64,000 nt of DNA from Paenibacillus flagellatus. GTDB taxonomy: Bacteria > Bacillota > Bacilli > Paenibacillales > NBRC-103111. The DNA lies in the NCBI RefSeq assembly GCF_003217775.1, contig NZ_QJVJ01000006.1:186001-250000 (forward strand), written 5' to 3'. Positions 34,753-42,210 of the stretch are shown piece after piece. Made by a program: the position numbers and the translations under genes. Numbering within the stretch: the stretch's first letter is position 1; every line of letters begins with the position of its first letter. The notes beneath the pieces are model-generated. The model saw nothing but the letters and a program-made list of their open reading frames with translations, was not told the DNA's origin and ran no database searches.

Positions 34753-35577
34753 TCAGCCTTTTACGCTGCCGGCCGTCACGCCCTCGATAATTTTTCGCTG
34801 CAGCACCGCGTAGACGACGATGACCGGGATACAGCTGATCATGACCGACGCGCAGAGCGCCCCGTAGTTCATGTTGAACTTATCCATGAACGCGACGACC
34901 GCCACGGGCAGCGTGCGCAGGTTTTGGCTGGACAGGAACATGCTCGCCATGATGTATTCGTTCCAATGGTTCATGAAGTTCAGGATGAACACCGTGACGA
35001 GCGTCGGCGTCGTCAGCGGCAGGACGATTCGGCCGAGCAGGCCGTAGACGGACAAGCCGTCCATGATGCCCGCCTCCTCCAGCTCCTTCGGGATCGATTT
35101 CAGAAACGCCGCGATAATGAACACGGACAGCGGAATGCCGAAGGCGGTATACGGCACGAGCAGCGCGAGCGGCGTATTGTAGAAGCCCATGTCCTTGATC
35201 ATGATGTAGAGCGGAATGAGCAGCGACACCGGAGGAATGAGCAGCGACAGCAGCAGGACGCCGTAGACGAGCTTGCTCAGCTTCGGGAATTTCATCCGGG
35301 TGACCGCATACGCGATCGCCGTCGCGAGCAGAATGCCCGCCAGCGTGGACAGCGTGCTGATGTACAGGCTGTTGAAGAAATATTTGCCGATATGCGAGTT
35401 CGAAAAGGCGTTCGCATAATTGTCCCACTCGAACGATTCGGGCAAACGCCACGGCTTGAGCACGATTTCCGAATTGCCCTTGAACGACGAATTGAATACG
35501 AACAAGAGCGGATACAGGATGATGGCGACGTACGGAAGGAGGATCAGGTGCGGAACGATATTCATGCGGCGATTCAT
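34753..35577 (-). CDS. sugar ABC importer permease (MalG type)
   Basis: 274 residues, six helices, opening MNRRMNIVPHLILLPYVAII and a GIPLSVFIIAAFLKSIP element before the EAA loop (EEAGIMDGLSVYGLLGRIVL). ATG 35577 begins one base after the stop of the partner permease (TGAGATG). The EAA loop has EEAGIMDG in place of EAAxxDG; still the expected docking region. The ATPase is not encoded locally. Confidence 0.93.
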   Translation of the reverse strand: MNRRMNIVPHLILLPYVAIILYPLLFVFNSSFKGNSEIVLKPWRLPESFEWDNYANAFSNSHIGKYFFNSLYISTLSTLAGILLATAIAYAVTRMKFPKLSKLVYGVLLLSLLIPPVSLLIPLYIMIKDMGFYNTPLALLVPYTAFGIPLSVFIIAAFLKSIPKELEEAGIMDGLSVYGLLGRIVLPLTTPTLVTVFILNFMNHWNEYIMASMFLSSQNLRTLPVAVVAFMDKFNMNYGALCASVMISCIPVIVVYAVLQRKIIEGVTAGSVKG

Positions 35578-35578
35578 C

Positions 35579-36463
35579 TCAATATTCGACCTCCTCCATC
35601 CTTCTCGTGACCAAGTAAAAGATCAGCGTCAGCAAACAGGTGAAAAGGAAAATGATGATCGAAATCGCGTTCGCGTAGCCGAACTGCGACATCGAATACG
35701 CTTGCTTGTACATGTACGTCCCCATCACTTCGGAGCTGCCGAACGGTCCGCCCGACGTCATGATCAGGACGATGTCCATCGCCTTCATCGCGCCGGTGAT
35801 GGACAGCAGCGTAATGACGAGGATGACCGGCCGGATGAGCGGCACGGTCAAATACCGCGCCTTGCGCCAGCCGACGGCGCCGTCGATTTCGCCGGCCTCC
35901 TGCATCTCCTTCGGAATGGCGAAGATGGCGGCCAGCACGAGCACGATGTAGAAGCCGGTCCACTGCCACGCGTTCGTGACGAGGATGGCGAGATAGGCGA
36001 ACTTTTCTTCCCCGAGCCAGCCTCGCGTCCACGACTCGAGCCCGACCGCGCGCAAAATTTGGTTGATCAGCCCCGCGTCCGGGTGGTAGATGAACTTCCA
36101 GATGATGCCCACGATCGCCGTGGACAGCACGCTCGGCAAAAATACCGTCGTCTTGTAAAAGTCGATGAAGCGGCGGACGCCGCTGACGAGAATCGAGATG
36201 AAGACGATGAACGGAATTTGCACGAACACGGAAAAGAGCACGAAATAGATGTTGTTTTTCAGCGCTATCAGAAACTTTTCGTCGTGAAACGCCTTGACGA
36301 AATTGTCCAAGCCGTTGAACGTCGCTTCGTTGATACCGTTCCAGCTCGTGACGGAATACCGCAGCGAGCTGAACATCGGGGCTACGTAAAACGTGACGTA
36401 CAGCGCCAAGGCGGGGACGACGAACAGCGCGTAAGCTAGCGGGTTGCGCAGTACTTTGTTCAT
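35579..36463 (-). CDS. sugar ABC importer permease (MalF type)
   Basis: 294 residues from ATG 36463, 6 bases after AGGAGG. Six helices, GWLGEEKFAYLAILVTNAWQ and EAA loop EAGEIDGAVGWRKARYLTV. The reading frame is open for a further 240 bases upstream through the 43-base repeats, but that extension has no ribosome site and low-complexity content, so I exclude it. It is separated from the binding-protein gene at 37039 by 575 bases of repeats, unusual inside an importer operon. Confidence 0.92.
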   Translation of the reverse strand: MNKVLRNPLAYALFVVPALALYVTFYVAPMFSSLRYSVTSWNGINEATFNGLDNFVKAFHDEKFLIALKNNIYFVLFSVFVQIPFIVFISILVSGVRRFIDFYKTTVFLPSVLSTAIVGIIWKFIYHPDAGLINQILRAVGLESWTRGWLGEEKFAYLAILVTNAWQWTGFYIVLVLAAIFAIPKEMQEAGEIDGAVGWRKARYLTVPLIRPVILVITLLSITGAMKAMDIVLIMTSGGPFGSSEVMGTYMYKQAYSMSQFGYANAISIIIFLFTCLLTLIFYLVTRRMEEVEY

Positions 36464-36485
36464 GGTAACCTCCTGAGAGTTTTTT

Positions 36486-36626
36486 GCGGAGCAAAAAACT
36501 CGCTTCGTAAACAGATGCCAAGCTTTTGGCGGAGCAAAAAACTCGCTTCGTAAGCAGATGCCAAGCTTTTGGCGGAGCAAAAAACTCGCTTCGTAAGCAG
36601 ATGCCAAGCTTTTGGCGGAGCAAAAA
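36486..36626. repeat. 43-bp tandem repeat, about 3.3 copies
   Basis: Units start at 36486, 36529, 36572 and 36615 (partial), each GCGGAGCAAAAAACTCGCTT followed by CGTAAGCAGATGCCAAGCTTTTG, nearly identical; the first unit differs by one base (AAACAG for AAGCAG). Because 43 is not a multiple of 3 the array is not a protein repeat. It lies 23 bases from the MalF start codon, upstream of it on the transcript. Confidence 0.92.
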
Positions 36627-36692
36627 GCTTGTTCCCTTCTCTCTTCTAAGCGTCCTTGGGGCGCGATTTTGCCCCTACCCCGAGACGCCCCG

Positions 36693-36946
36693 CCAATAAG
36701 GTGCATTTGTACCTTATTGGGCCGCGAGGACGGCCGTTTACCTCTACACCCGCCGAATAAGGTACATTCGTACCTTATTCGCCGCGGGGACGGGCCGTTC
36801 GCCGCCGAATAGCGTACATTTGTACCTTATTTGCGCGCGACCGGCCGAATTTCCGCTCCACACCCGCCGAATAAGGTACATTTGTACCTTATTCGCCTCG
36901 GGGACGGCCGTTCACCCCCGAATAGCGTACATTTGTACCTTATTGG
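36693..36946. repeat. five palindromic REP-like elements
   Basis: Each is a 28-base inverted repeat built on AATAAGGTAC-N4-GTACCTTATT, at 36693-36720, 36754-36781, 36806-36833, 36868-36895 and 36919-36946. Start-to-start spacing alternates 61, 52, 62, 51, so the larger unit is about 113 bp holding two palindromes. Copies 3 and 5 share a GC substitution (AATAGCGTAC). The spacers also repeat (GACCGGCCGAATTTCCGCTC occurs twice). Confidence 0.92.
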
Positions 36947-36990
36947 CTCCCGACCGGCCGAATTTCCGCTCCCACTGGCCCTGGCCGCAG

Positions 36991-37027
36991 AGAAAAGCGG
37001 ACGCCACCGCTTTCGTGTGGCGCCCGC
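36991..37027 (-). terminator. partial terminator after the binding-protein gene
   Basis: An 11-bp stem with one mismatch (GCGGGCGCCAC/GTGGCGTCCGC) is followed on the minus strand by TTTTCTC, 12 bases past the stop at 37039. Confidence 0.7.
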
Positions 37028-37038
37028 CGCGTATGCCC

Positions 37039-38397
37039 TTATTTCGCTTTGTTCGCCTCGTCCTGCGCCTGCTGCATTTTCTCCGCCGCTTTCTCCGGCG
37101 TCACCTTGCCGCCGAGCAGCTCCTCCGACGTCGCCTCCAGCGTCTTCTTCACCGTCGCCTGCACGAGCGAGTCGAAAGCCGGGAACGCGCCTTTTTTCGC
37201 CGCGACCTGCGCTTTGACCACTTCGGCGACAAGCCCTTTCGTATCGCCGATGTCGGCCAGCTTCATGGCCGGGATGCGGCCGGACGCTTTCAGCTCGCGA
37301 AGCTGGTTCGCTTCGGTAAAGTAATTTTTGATGAACGCCTTGACCGCTTTCAGCTCGTTCTCGTTCAGCTTGCTGGAGAAGCCGTACCCGTTCGAGAAGC
37401 CGCCGTTGATCGTGTCGTCGCCCGGTCCGCCCATGCTCGGAAAGTTGAAGAAGCTGACGGTGTCCTTGATCGTCGACTTCTCGCCGGTAATCCCCGCGAT
37501 CGCCCAGCTGCCGTCGAACAGCATCGCCGCCTGGCCGGTATAAAACTTCGCCTGGCCGTCCGGATATTTCATAGCGATGACGTTTTTGTCGATGTAGCCT
37601 TTTTGCTTCAGCTCGTCAAGCTTCTTGAACGCCTCGACGACCGGCGCGTCCGTCCACTTGGAGCTGCCTTTCGTGAAGTTTTCCTGAATTTGCGTACCGC
37701 CGAGACGGACGAAGAGCGTGTTCAGCATCATGTTGATGACCCAGCCGTCCCCGCTGCCGCCGCCCATCGCGATCGGCGTAATGCCCTTCGCCTTGAGCGC
37801 CTCGCATACTTTCAAAAACTCGTCCCACGTTTTCGGCACCTGCACGCCGGCGTCCGCGAACATTTTCGTGTTGTAGAAGACGCCCTCCACATATCCCGCG
37901 TCAGGCAAGCCGTAAATTTTGCCGTCGACCGTAAATTCGCTCAGGTTCATGAATTTGTCCTTCAAACCGAGCTCCGTCAAAATCGGCGTCAAGTCGAGCA
38001 GGCGTCCCGCCTTCGAATAGTTTTTCGTGTCGTCACCGCCGAACAGGTTGAAGATCGGGGGCGGGTTGCCCGCAGCCATTTCCGCCTTCAGCTTCTGGTC
38101 GCGGTTGACGACGTCCTCCACGCCGTCCAGCTCGAACTTCAGGCCGGGCACCTGCGACTCGGTCGTCTTCACGACGTCCTGCAGCATCGCCAGCGTGTTT
38201 TTCGCCGTTTCGCGCACGTTGATGTGACGGATCGTCATTTTGAATTCTTTCGCTTTGTCCGTCTCGGCCGGTTTCGCGGTCGTATTCGCGGGAGTCGACC
38301 CGCCCGTCTTCGTATCGGCTGTTCCGCCGCCGCAAGCCGCGGTCGTCGCCGCCATCGTCAATGCCATGACGACGGACAGCCATTTCGTCTTTTTCAT
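37039..38397 (-). CDS. sugar-binding lipoprotein of the importer (paralogue of 33308)
   Basis: 452 residues from ATG 38397, 7 bases after AGGAGGT. Lipobox TTAAC with Cys22, then a Gly/Thr/Ala linker of about 25 residues and the family 1 binding fold (LKFELDGVEDVVNRDQKLK, NPPPIFNLFGGDDTKNYSKA, GKIYGLPDAGYVEGVFYNT). It is the first gene of the importer operon. The two binding proteins share an unusual RHINVRETAK/RHVQVRDDAK start and equal spacing, so they arose by duplication. Confidence 0.93.
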   Translation of the reverse strand: MKKTKWLSVVMALTMAATTAACGGGTADTKTGGSTPANTTAKPAETDKAKEFKMTIRHINVRETAKNTLAMLQDVVKTTESQVPGLKFELDGVEDVVNRDQKLKAEMAAGNPPPIFNLFGGDDTKNYSKAGRLLDLTPILTELGLKDKFMNLSEFTVDGKIYGLPDAGYVEGVFYNTKMFADAGVQVPKTWDEFLKVCEALKAKGITPIAMGGGSGDGWVINMMLNTLFVRLGGTQIQENFTKGSSKWTDAPVVEAFKKLDELKQKGYIDKNVIAMKYPDGQAKFYTGQAAMLFDGSWAIAGITGEKSTIKDTVSFFNFPSMGGPGDDTINGGFSNGYGFSSKLNENELKAVKAFIKNYFTEANQLRELKASGRIPAMKLADIGDTKGLVAEVVKAQVAAKKGAFPAFDSLVQATVKKTLEATSEELLGGKVTPEKAAEKMQQAQDEANKAK

Positions 38398-38811
38398 ACC
38401 GTGACCTCCTGAATGGATTCGGTTCGTTTCGCTTACACCTCGATTATAGGAACAACCGGGACGTTCCAGTAGACGGACATTTCACGAATGGAGGGGCAAA
38501 ATTCTCTAGTCGGGCGTTTCGGGACGGCGGGCAGGCGAGGAACAAGCGCGAGGGGAAGCGACCGTCGACGGCCGATCCGGGAGGAGCGAGCGCGATTTAA
38601 AGGTCGTCGGTCATGGTGCAGTCAAAAGCAAAAAGCCGCCCTTCGACAGGCGGCTCCATTGCTTTAGCCGTATTCGATTGCGATTGCCGCACAGCGGCCG
38701 CATCCGGACCGGGCCCGCGGCGATGCGAAAGTCAGCCGGTTGCTGACCGTACGCCGGTATCCGAGCTTTCCGGAGAGGCGAAACGTCGCGCTCCGACGGC
38801 GCCGAATCCGA
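38398..38811. other. gap upstream of the binding-protein gene
   Basis: A -10-like TATAAT lies at 38448-38443 on the minus strand without a good -35, as expected for a promoter activated by a YesN-type protein; from there to 38626 nothing is recognised. A terminator at 38627-38655 belongs to the gene ending at 38812, and the 156 bases between are its long 3' tail without a visible gene. Confidence 0.5.
38627..38655 (-). terminator. terminator of the ComB-like gene
   Basis: Stem AGCCGCC/GGCGGCT with an 8-base loop, followed on the minus strand by TTTTGCTTTT. Confidence 0.85.
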
Positions 38812-39573
38812 TTAGCGGCCCCGGCTCGCCGCGACGACGAACCGCTCCCGGTCCAGAACCGGCACCGTCGCGTATACGTCGAGACGCGCACAGTGCCGGA
38901 CGTCGTCCGCGCAGCCCTTCCCCGCCAGCTCCCGTCCGCTTCCGCAGTCCGTGACGAGCGGCGCGATGCGGGCTTCGGCATGGCGGAACGCGCCGACGCA
39001 CACCTCCGCCTCCGGGGAGCGGCTCCCGCCGAGAGCGCTCAAGATCGCCCCTGCGCCCAAGTAGTCCTCGACGGCCGGACGCAAGCCGTTCTCCCCCGGC
39101 CGCGGCGCTTCCCACTTCTCTCCGCAGGCGACGACCGTCACGTTCGCGCCCGAGGCGGCGCGAAGCCGGTCGGCCTCGCGTGCGGCCGCGGAAGCGTTGA
39201 GCAGGCAGCCGACCAGCAGCGCCGGCGCGACCGAGCCGATTCGCGCGCATACGGCGCCGTTCAAGGAGCACAGCACGAAGCGGCGTCCCGCGTGCGCCGG
39301 GCCGAACGTGACCGGCGACAGCGTCGGGTTGCCGGCGCGAGCCGCCTCCGCCCGGCCTATGATGATGTCGGCGCCGTGACGATCGGCGAACGCGCGCAGT
39401 CCGTCGTCCTTCGGATGCGGATAGACGACCGCTCCGTAATGGAGCGCCGTGACGACGGTGGACGAGAAGCTGAGCACGTCCACGATGACGACGATATCGC
39501 CGCGCTCCGCCGCCTCCCTGGCGCCGCGTTCGCCCCATTCCAAGCAGCATTCGTAGGGGGATTGATCGAACAT
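38812..39573 (-). CDS. ComB-family 2-phosphosulfolactate phosphatase-like protein
   Basis: 253 residues with the ComB pattern: IVVIVDVLSFSSTVVTAL (Asp at the active centre), NPTLSPVTFGP, CSLNGAVCARIGS and VVACGEKWEA, then DYLGAGAIL. In archaea ComB makes sulfolactate for coenzyme M; the substrate of bacterial homologues is usually unknown, so I claim only family membership. I chose ATG at 39573, spaced from GAGGAGG; longer starts to 39621 have no ribosome site. It sits alone. Confidence 0.82.
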   Translation of the reverse strand: MFDQSPYECCLEWGERGAREAAERGDIVVIVDVLSFSSTVVTALHYGAVVYPHPKDDGLRAFADRHGADIIIGRAEAARAGNPTLSPVTFGPAHAGRRFVLCSLNGAVCARIGSVAPALLVGCLLNASAAAREADRLRAASGANVTVVACGEKWEAPRPGENGLRPAVEDYLGAGAILSALGGSRSPEAEVCVGAFRHAEARIAPLVTDCGSGRELAGKGCADDVRHCARLDVYATVPVLDRERFVVAASRGR

Positions 39574-39820
39574 ACGGTTATGCGCCTCCTCCATGGAATA
39601 AACATCGTTTTGTAGTGCCATGTATTGTTTCGGGCTCGGGACTTTTTTCGCTTTCGGTACGCACCGCCGTAACCCACGTCCCGCATCGGGCAGGATTGCG
39701 AAAGCCGTTGAAGAAGTAGTGCAATGAACGGAGCCGGACGGCGGCAATCGAAACAACGTTCTGCTCTTGCGGGGCCGTTAGGGGAATAACCCGTCAACTA
39801 AAAATTCGAGGAGCGACGAT

Positions 39821-40372
39821 ATGTCTTTTCCCTTTGACTGTATTAGCGATTTTATGTTTTTCGAAACGGAGATAGGCCCGTCGGACGCGATCCTCATTCC
39901 GGGGGCCGGCCAGCCGGCCCTCATGGAGCGAGCCGCTGCGTTATATCACCGGGGGATCGCCCCGCTGATCGTTCCCTCGGGCGGCGCCACTCCGAATGTG
40001 GAAACGACGGAATGGGCCTTTCTGCGAGACATCGGCGTTTCGCTGGGCGTCCCCCCGGACGCGATTTTGAAGGAGGACCGAGCGGCCCATACGTTCGAAA
40101 ACGCCCGCTTCTCGTTGGACGTGCTGCGCCGGCACGGCGTGTCTCCCCGAAAAGTCGTGCTGGTCTGCAAAAACTACCATGCCAGGAGGGCGCTGCTGAC
40201 TTATCAATTTGTTTTTCCTGAAGAGACCGTTTTTTATGTCAGTCCGATCGTCGACCGATCGGGGACGACCAAGGACAACTGGTTTCGCGACGACGATCGA
40301 ATAAAACGGGTCATGGACGAGCTGGAGAAGCTGGGAAAGTATTTCCGCGGCCAAATATCGAATTGGGCTTGA
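39821..40372 (+). CDS. YdcF-family (DUF218/SanA-like) protein
   Basis: 183 residues beginning MSFPFDCISDFMFFETEIGP. The DUF218 core is visible: DAILIPGAGQPALMERAAALY, then VPSGGATPNVETTEWAFLRD, EDRAAHTFENARFSLDVLR and VLVCKNYHARRALLTYQ. Most SanA/YdcF proteins carry an N-terminal membrane helix and act on the envelope; this one has none, so it is cytosolic. Function not defined. ATG follows GAGGAG by 9 bases. Confidence 0.85.
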   Translation: MSFPFDCISDFMFFETEIGPSDAILIPGAGQPALMERAAALYHRGIAPLIVPSGGATPNVETTEWAFLRDIGVSLGVPPDAILKEDRAAHTFENARFSLDVLRRHGVSPRKVVLVCKNYHARRALLTYQFVFPEETVFYVSPIVDRSGTTKDNWFRDDDRIKRVMDELEKLGKYFRGQISNWA

Positions 40373-40531
40373 ATCGCCGCTTTCGCAGTCGATCGCCGTA
40401 TTCAGGCGGAGGCTGCCGTCTTCAACGGGTCGTGCCCGCCGGTAACCGGAGGCGGGAACATTCGATTATGTTCAACTTTTCCCGGGACATCTTTGAACCT
40501 TTTGCTACGCTAGGAGGAGGAGGTGTACGTC

Positions 40532-41251
40532 ATGAGCGATCGGCAAACCTACGAACCGACCGCCCTCGAGCTGATGGAGTACCATGTCGAGGCGCTGTTC
40601 ACTCACGACCGGAACGGACGGCTTCGCCACGTAAACGAGCCTTGGCCCGGAGCGGTTCCCGCCCCCCGGTTGTTCTTGGGGAGGACGGCGGACGGCCCGG
40701 CCGTATACCGGTTCCGGCACGATGTCCCGGAGACGCTTGTCGGGCAGTTGGCGGAATTATGCGCCGACGAACCGATCGTCACCGATTTCGAGACGAAGCC
40801 TAAGCATCTCGACGCCTACGGGAGCCTCCTCCAAGGGGAGCGGGTGAATTCGGGGCCGTGCTTCCTGGTTCCCGACCATACGGCGCCAACGGCGGAGACG
40901 ATCGCCCTCACGCGGGACAATGCGGCCGAATGGCTTCACGGACGCTTCGAATGGCTCATCGAGGAGCTCGACTACGCGCAGCCTTGCATGGCGCTGGTCC
41001 GCGACGGACGGGCCGTCTCGGTCTGCCGCAGCGTTCGCATTACTTCCCGCGCGCACGAAGCCGGACTCGAAACGTTGGACGATGATCGCGGCAAGGGGTA
41101 CGCCGCCGCGGTCGTGGCCGGTTGGGCGAAGGCGGTGCGGGAGGCGGGACGCCTGCCGCTGTACAGCACGTCGTGGGACAACCGCGCTTCCCGGCGCGTC
41201 GCCGAAAAATCGGGTTTGGTTCCTTACGGAGTCGCGTTCACGATTTTCTGA
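40532..41251 (+). CDS. GNAT-family N-acetyltransferase with divergent N-terminal half
   Basis: ATG at 40532, 8 bases from GGAGGAGG. The first 120 residues are not recognised (HDRNGRLRHVNEPWPGA, then RLFLGRTADGPAVYRFRHD). The second half has a GNAT core, ETLDDDRGKGYAAAVVAGWA (acetyl-CoA loop) and SWDNRASRRVAEKSGLVPYG. Such proteins are often annotated GNAT with an N-terminal sensory-like domain. The acceptor is unknown. DnaA boxes begin 48 bases after its stop. Confidence 0.85.
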   Translation: MSDRQTYEPTALELMEYHVEALFTHDRNGRLRHVNEPWPGAVPAPRLFLGRTADGPAVYRFRHDVPETLVGQLAELCADEPIVTDFETKPKHLDAYGSLLQGERVNSGPCFLVPDHTAPTAETIALTRDNAAEWLHGRFEWLIEELDYAQPCMALVRDGRAVSVCRSVRITSRAHEAGLETLDDDRGKGYAAAVVAGWAKAVREAGRLPLYSTSWDNRASRRVAEKSGLVPYGVAFTIF

Positions 41252-41298
41252 CCGTTCCCGATCGGACGGCGCCGCGTCGGGACACCTAGCCGACGGAT

Positions 41299-41363
41299 TT
41301 ATCCACATAATTATCCACATTTCACCCACACCCCCATAAAATCTGTGGATGACTTGTGGACAA
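41299..41363. promoter_or_regulatory. DnaA-box cluster downstream of sda
   Basis: TTATCCACA, the consensus DnaA box, occurs at 41299-41307 and 41311-41319. One-mismatch boxes on the other strand are at 41344-41352 (TGTGGATGA) and 41355-41363 (TGTGGACAA). Four boxes within 65 bases. Confidence 0.75.
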
Positions 41364-41433
41364 AAGCGGAGCGGGGAAATCGGGGCTCGACGAAGCGTGT
41401 CGACGTCCGCCCCGATTTTTCGCCCGGCGGCAA

Positions 41434-41460
41434 CAAAAAAAGCTCAGTTCGCCTGAGCTT
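41434..41460 (-). terminator. terminator overlapping the end of sda
   Basis: AAGCTCAG/CTGAGCTT stem with a 5-base loop uses the last sda codons and stop, and is followed on the minus strand by six T. Confidence 0.87.
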
Positions 41461-41593
41461 CTTGACCGTAATACAAGTTGAGCTTGCGTCTTTTGATTTC
41501 CGCCAGGAGCAGCATGACGAATTCCCGGTCCAGCTTCAGATCGACCGCTTTTTTATACGAATCGATCAGCGCTTCGTTGCTTAACGTTCTCAT
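41444..41593 (-). CDS. sda: Sda, sporulation checkpoint inhibitor of sensor kinases (49 residues)
   Basis: Translating the minus strand from ATG 41593 gives MRTLSNEALIDSYKKAV, DLKLDREFVMLLLAEIKRRK and LNLYYGQEAQAN. This matches the Sda antikinase throughout (B. subtilis Sda starts MRKLSDELLIESY and has the same NRDFIxLIxxEIKRR helix), with the helical hairpin that binds KinA. Sda stops sporulation when replication is initiating or DNA is damaged. ATG 41593 is 8 bases from AAGG; ATG 41599 is closer and less likely. The gene is flanked on both sides by DnaA boxes, as expected because DnaA controls sda. Confidence 0.93.
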   Translation of the reverse strand: MRTLSNEALIDSYKKAVDLKLDREFVMLLLAEIKRRKLNLYYGQEAQAN

Positions 41594-41756
41594 GTCCATC
41601 ACCTTACTTCTTACTTATTTTCGCGATGCGCCTGCGGCCGACTGACGAATCACCACGGATGCCGGAGGTCCGATCGGCGAATCGGATGTCGCGAATCGGC
41701 CGCCGTTACCGATATCGCTTCCCGCTTCCGTTGGCTTCGTTCTCTCTAGTGCCTAC

Positions 41757-41893
41757 ATCGTAACATGGCGTTTCTTGTAGAACAACCGCCCCCTTATCCA
41801 CACGGAAATGTGGATATCTTGTGGGCACTTTGTTGACAACTGTCACAATATGTCTATTGATCAGGTCGAATAATGTGCATAACGTTATACACA
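41757..41893 (-). promoter_or_regulatory. candidate sda promoter and upstream DnaA boxes
   Basis: On the minus strand a weak -35 TTGTTC (41785-41780) and -10 TACGAT (41762-41757) are 17 apart. Just upstream are a perfect box TTATCCACA (41794-41802) and an inverted one-mismatch partner (41809-41817). Two boxes fitting TTATNCACA form a palindrome at 41874-41893 (TGTGCATAA and TTATACACA). The promoter lies about 160 bases from the start codon, so a closer one may exist. Confidence 0.55.
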
Positions 41894-41986
41894 AGCGTTT
41901 GCGGCTGCATGTCCATAAAAACATTTTATAGAATCGCTAGAGACGGCAGATTTCCTTGATAGATTCATAGAGTCGCTCCGAAAGAT

Positions 41987-42081
41987 CTTTGCGGCAAGCC
42001 GCCCCCGAGGCGCTTGCGCGACAAAGCCCCGCCTGGCGGCGAAGCATGGCTGGGCCATACTCCCGTCACCCGGCAGGGCTT
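41987..42081 (+). other. densely folded segment upstream of the secreted propeller gene
   Basis: Nested pairing is visible. CTTTG (41987-41991) pairs CAAAG (42022-42026) around a hairpin GCAAGCCGCC/GGCGCTTGC (41994-42017). AAGCCC (42024-42029) pairs GGGCTT (42076-42081) around ATGGC/GCCAT (42046-42058) and a short GC stem. This could be a structured leader or a non-coding RNA, but a -10-like TACAAT near 42152 could put it upstream of the transcript. I cannot assign it to a known class. Confidence 0.4.
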
Positions 42082-42210
42082 ACGAAGAACCATTTCAGTT
42101 CCTGTCCTCTTTCCTTTCATGAAATGTCCGATAACCGCTTCAAGGGCTCGCTACAATGAAGGTGTTCGCGAACATTTTATCCGCTTCAATCATGAAGGAG
42201 GACGATACGC

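Noticed and set aside
36463-36706. An 80-codon N-terminal extension of the MalF permease through the repeats
   Set aside because: It lies in the 43-bp array, has no ribosome site, and AGGAGG directly precedes ATG 36463.
36486-36946. CRISPR array
   Set aside because: The first set is tandem without spacers; the second has palindromic units with unequal and themselves repeated spacers. No cas genes.
41299-41893. Chromosome or plasmid replication origin
   Set aside because: No dnaA, dnaN, rep gene or AT-rich unwinding region is nearby; the boxes are explained by sda control.
41987-42081. c-di-GMP type I riboswitch
   Set aside because: A GACAAAGCC resembles part of the core, but the GGCAAACC element, the tetraloop and the receptor do not line up.
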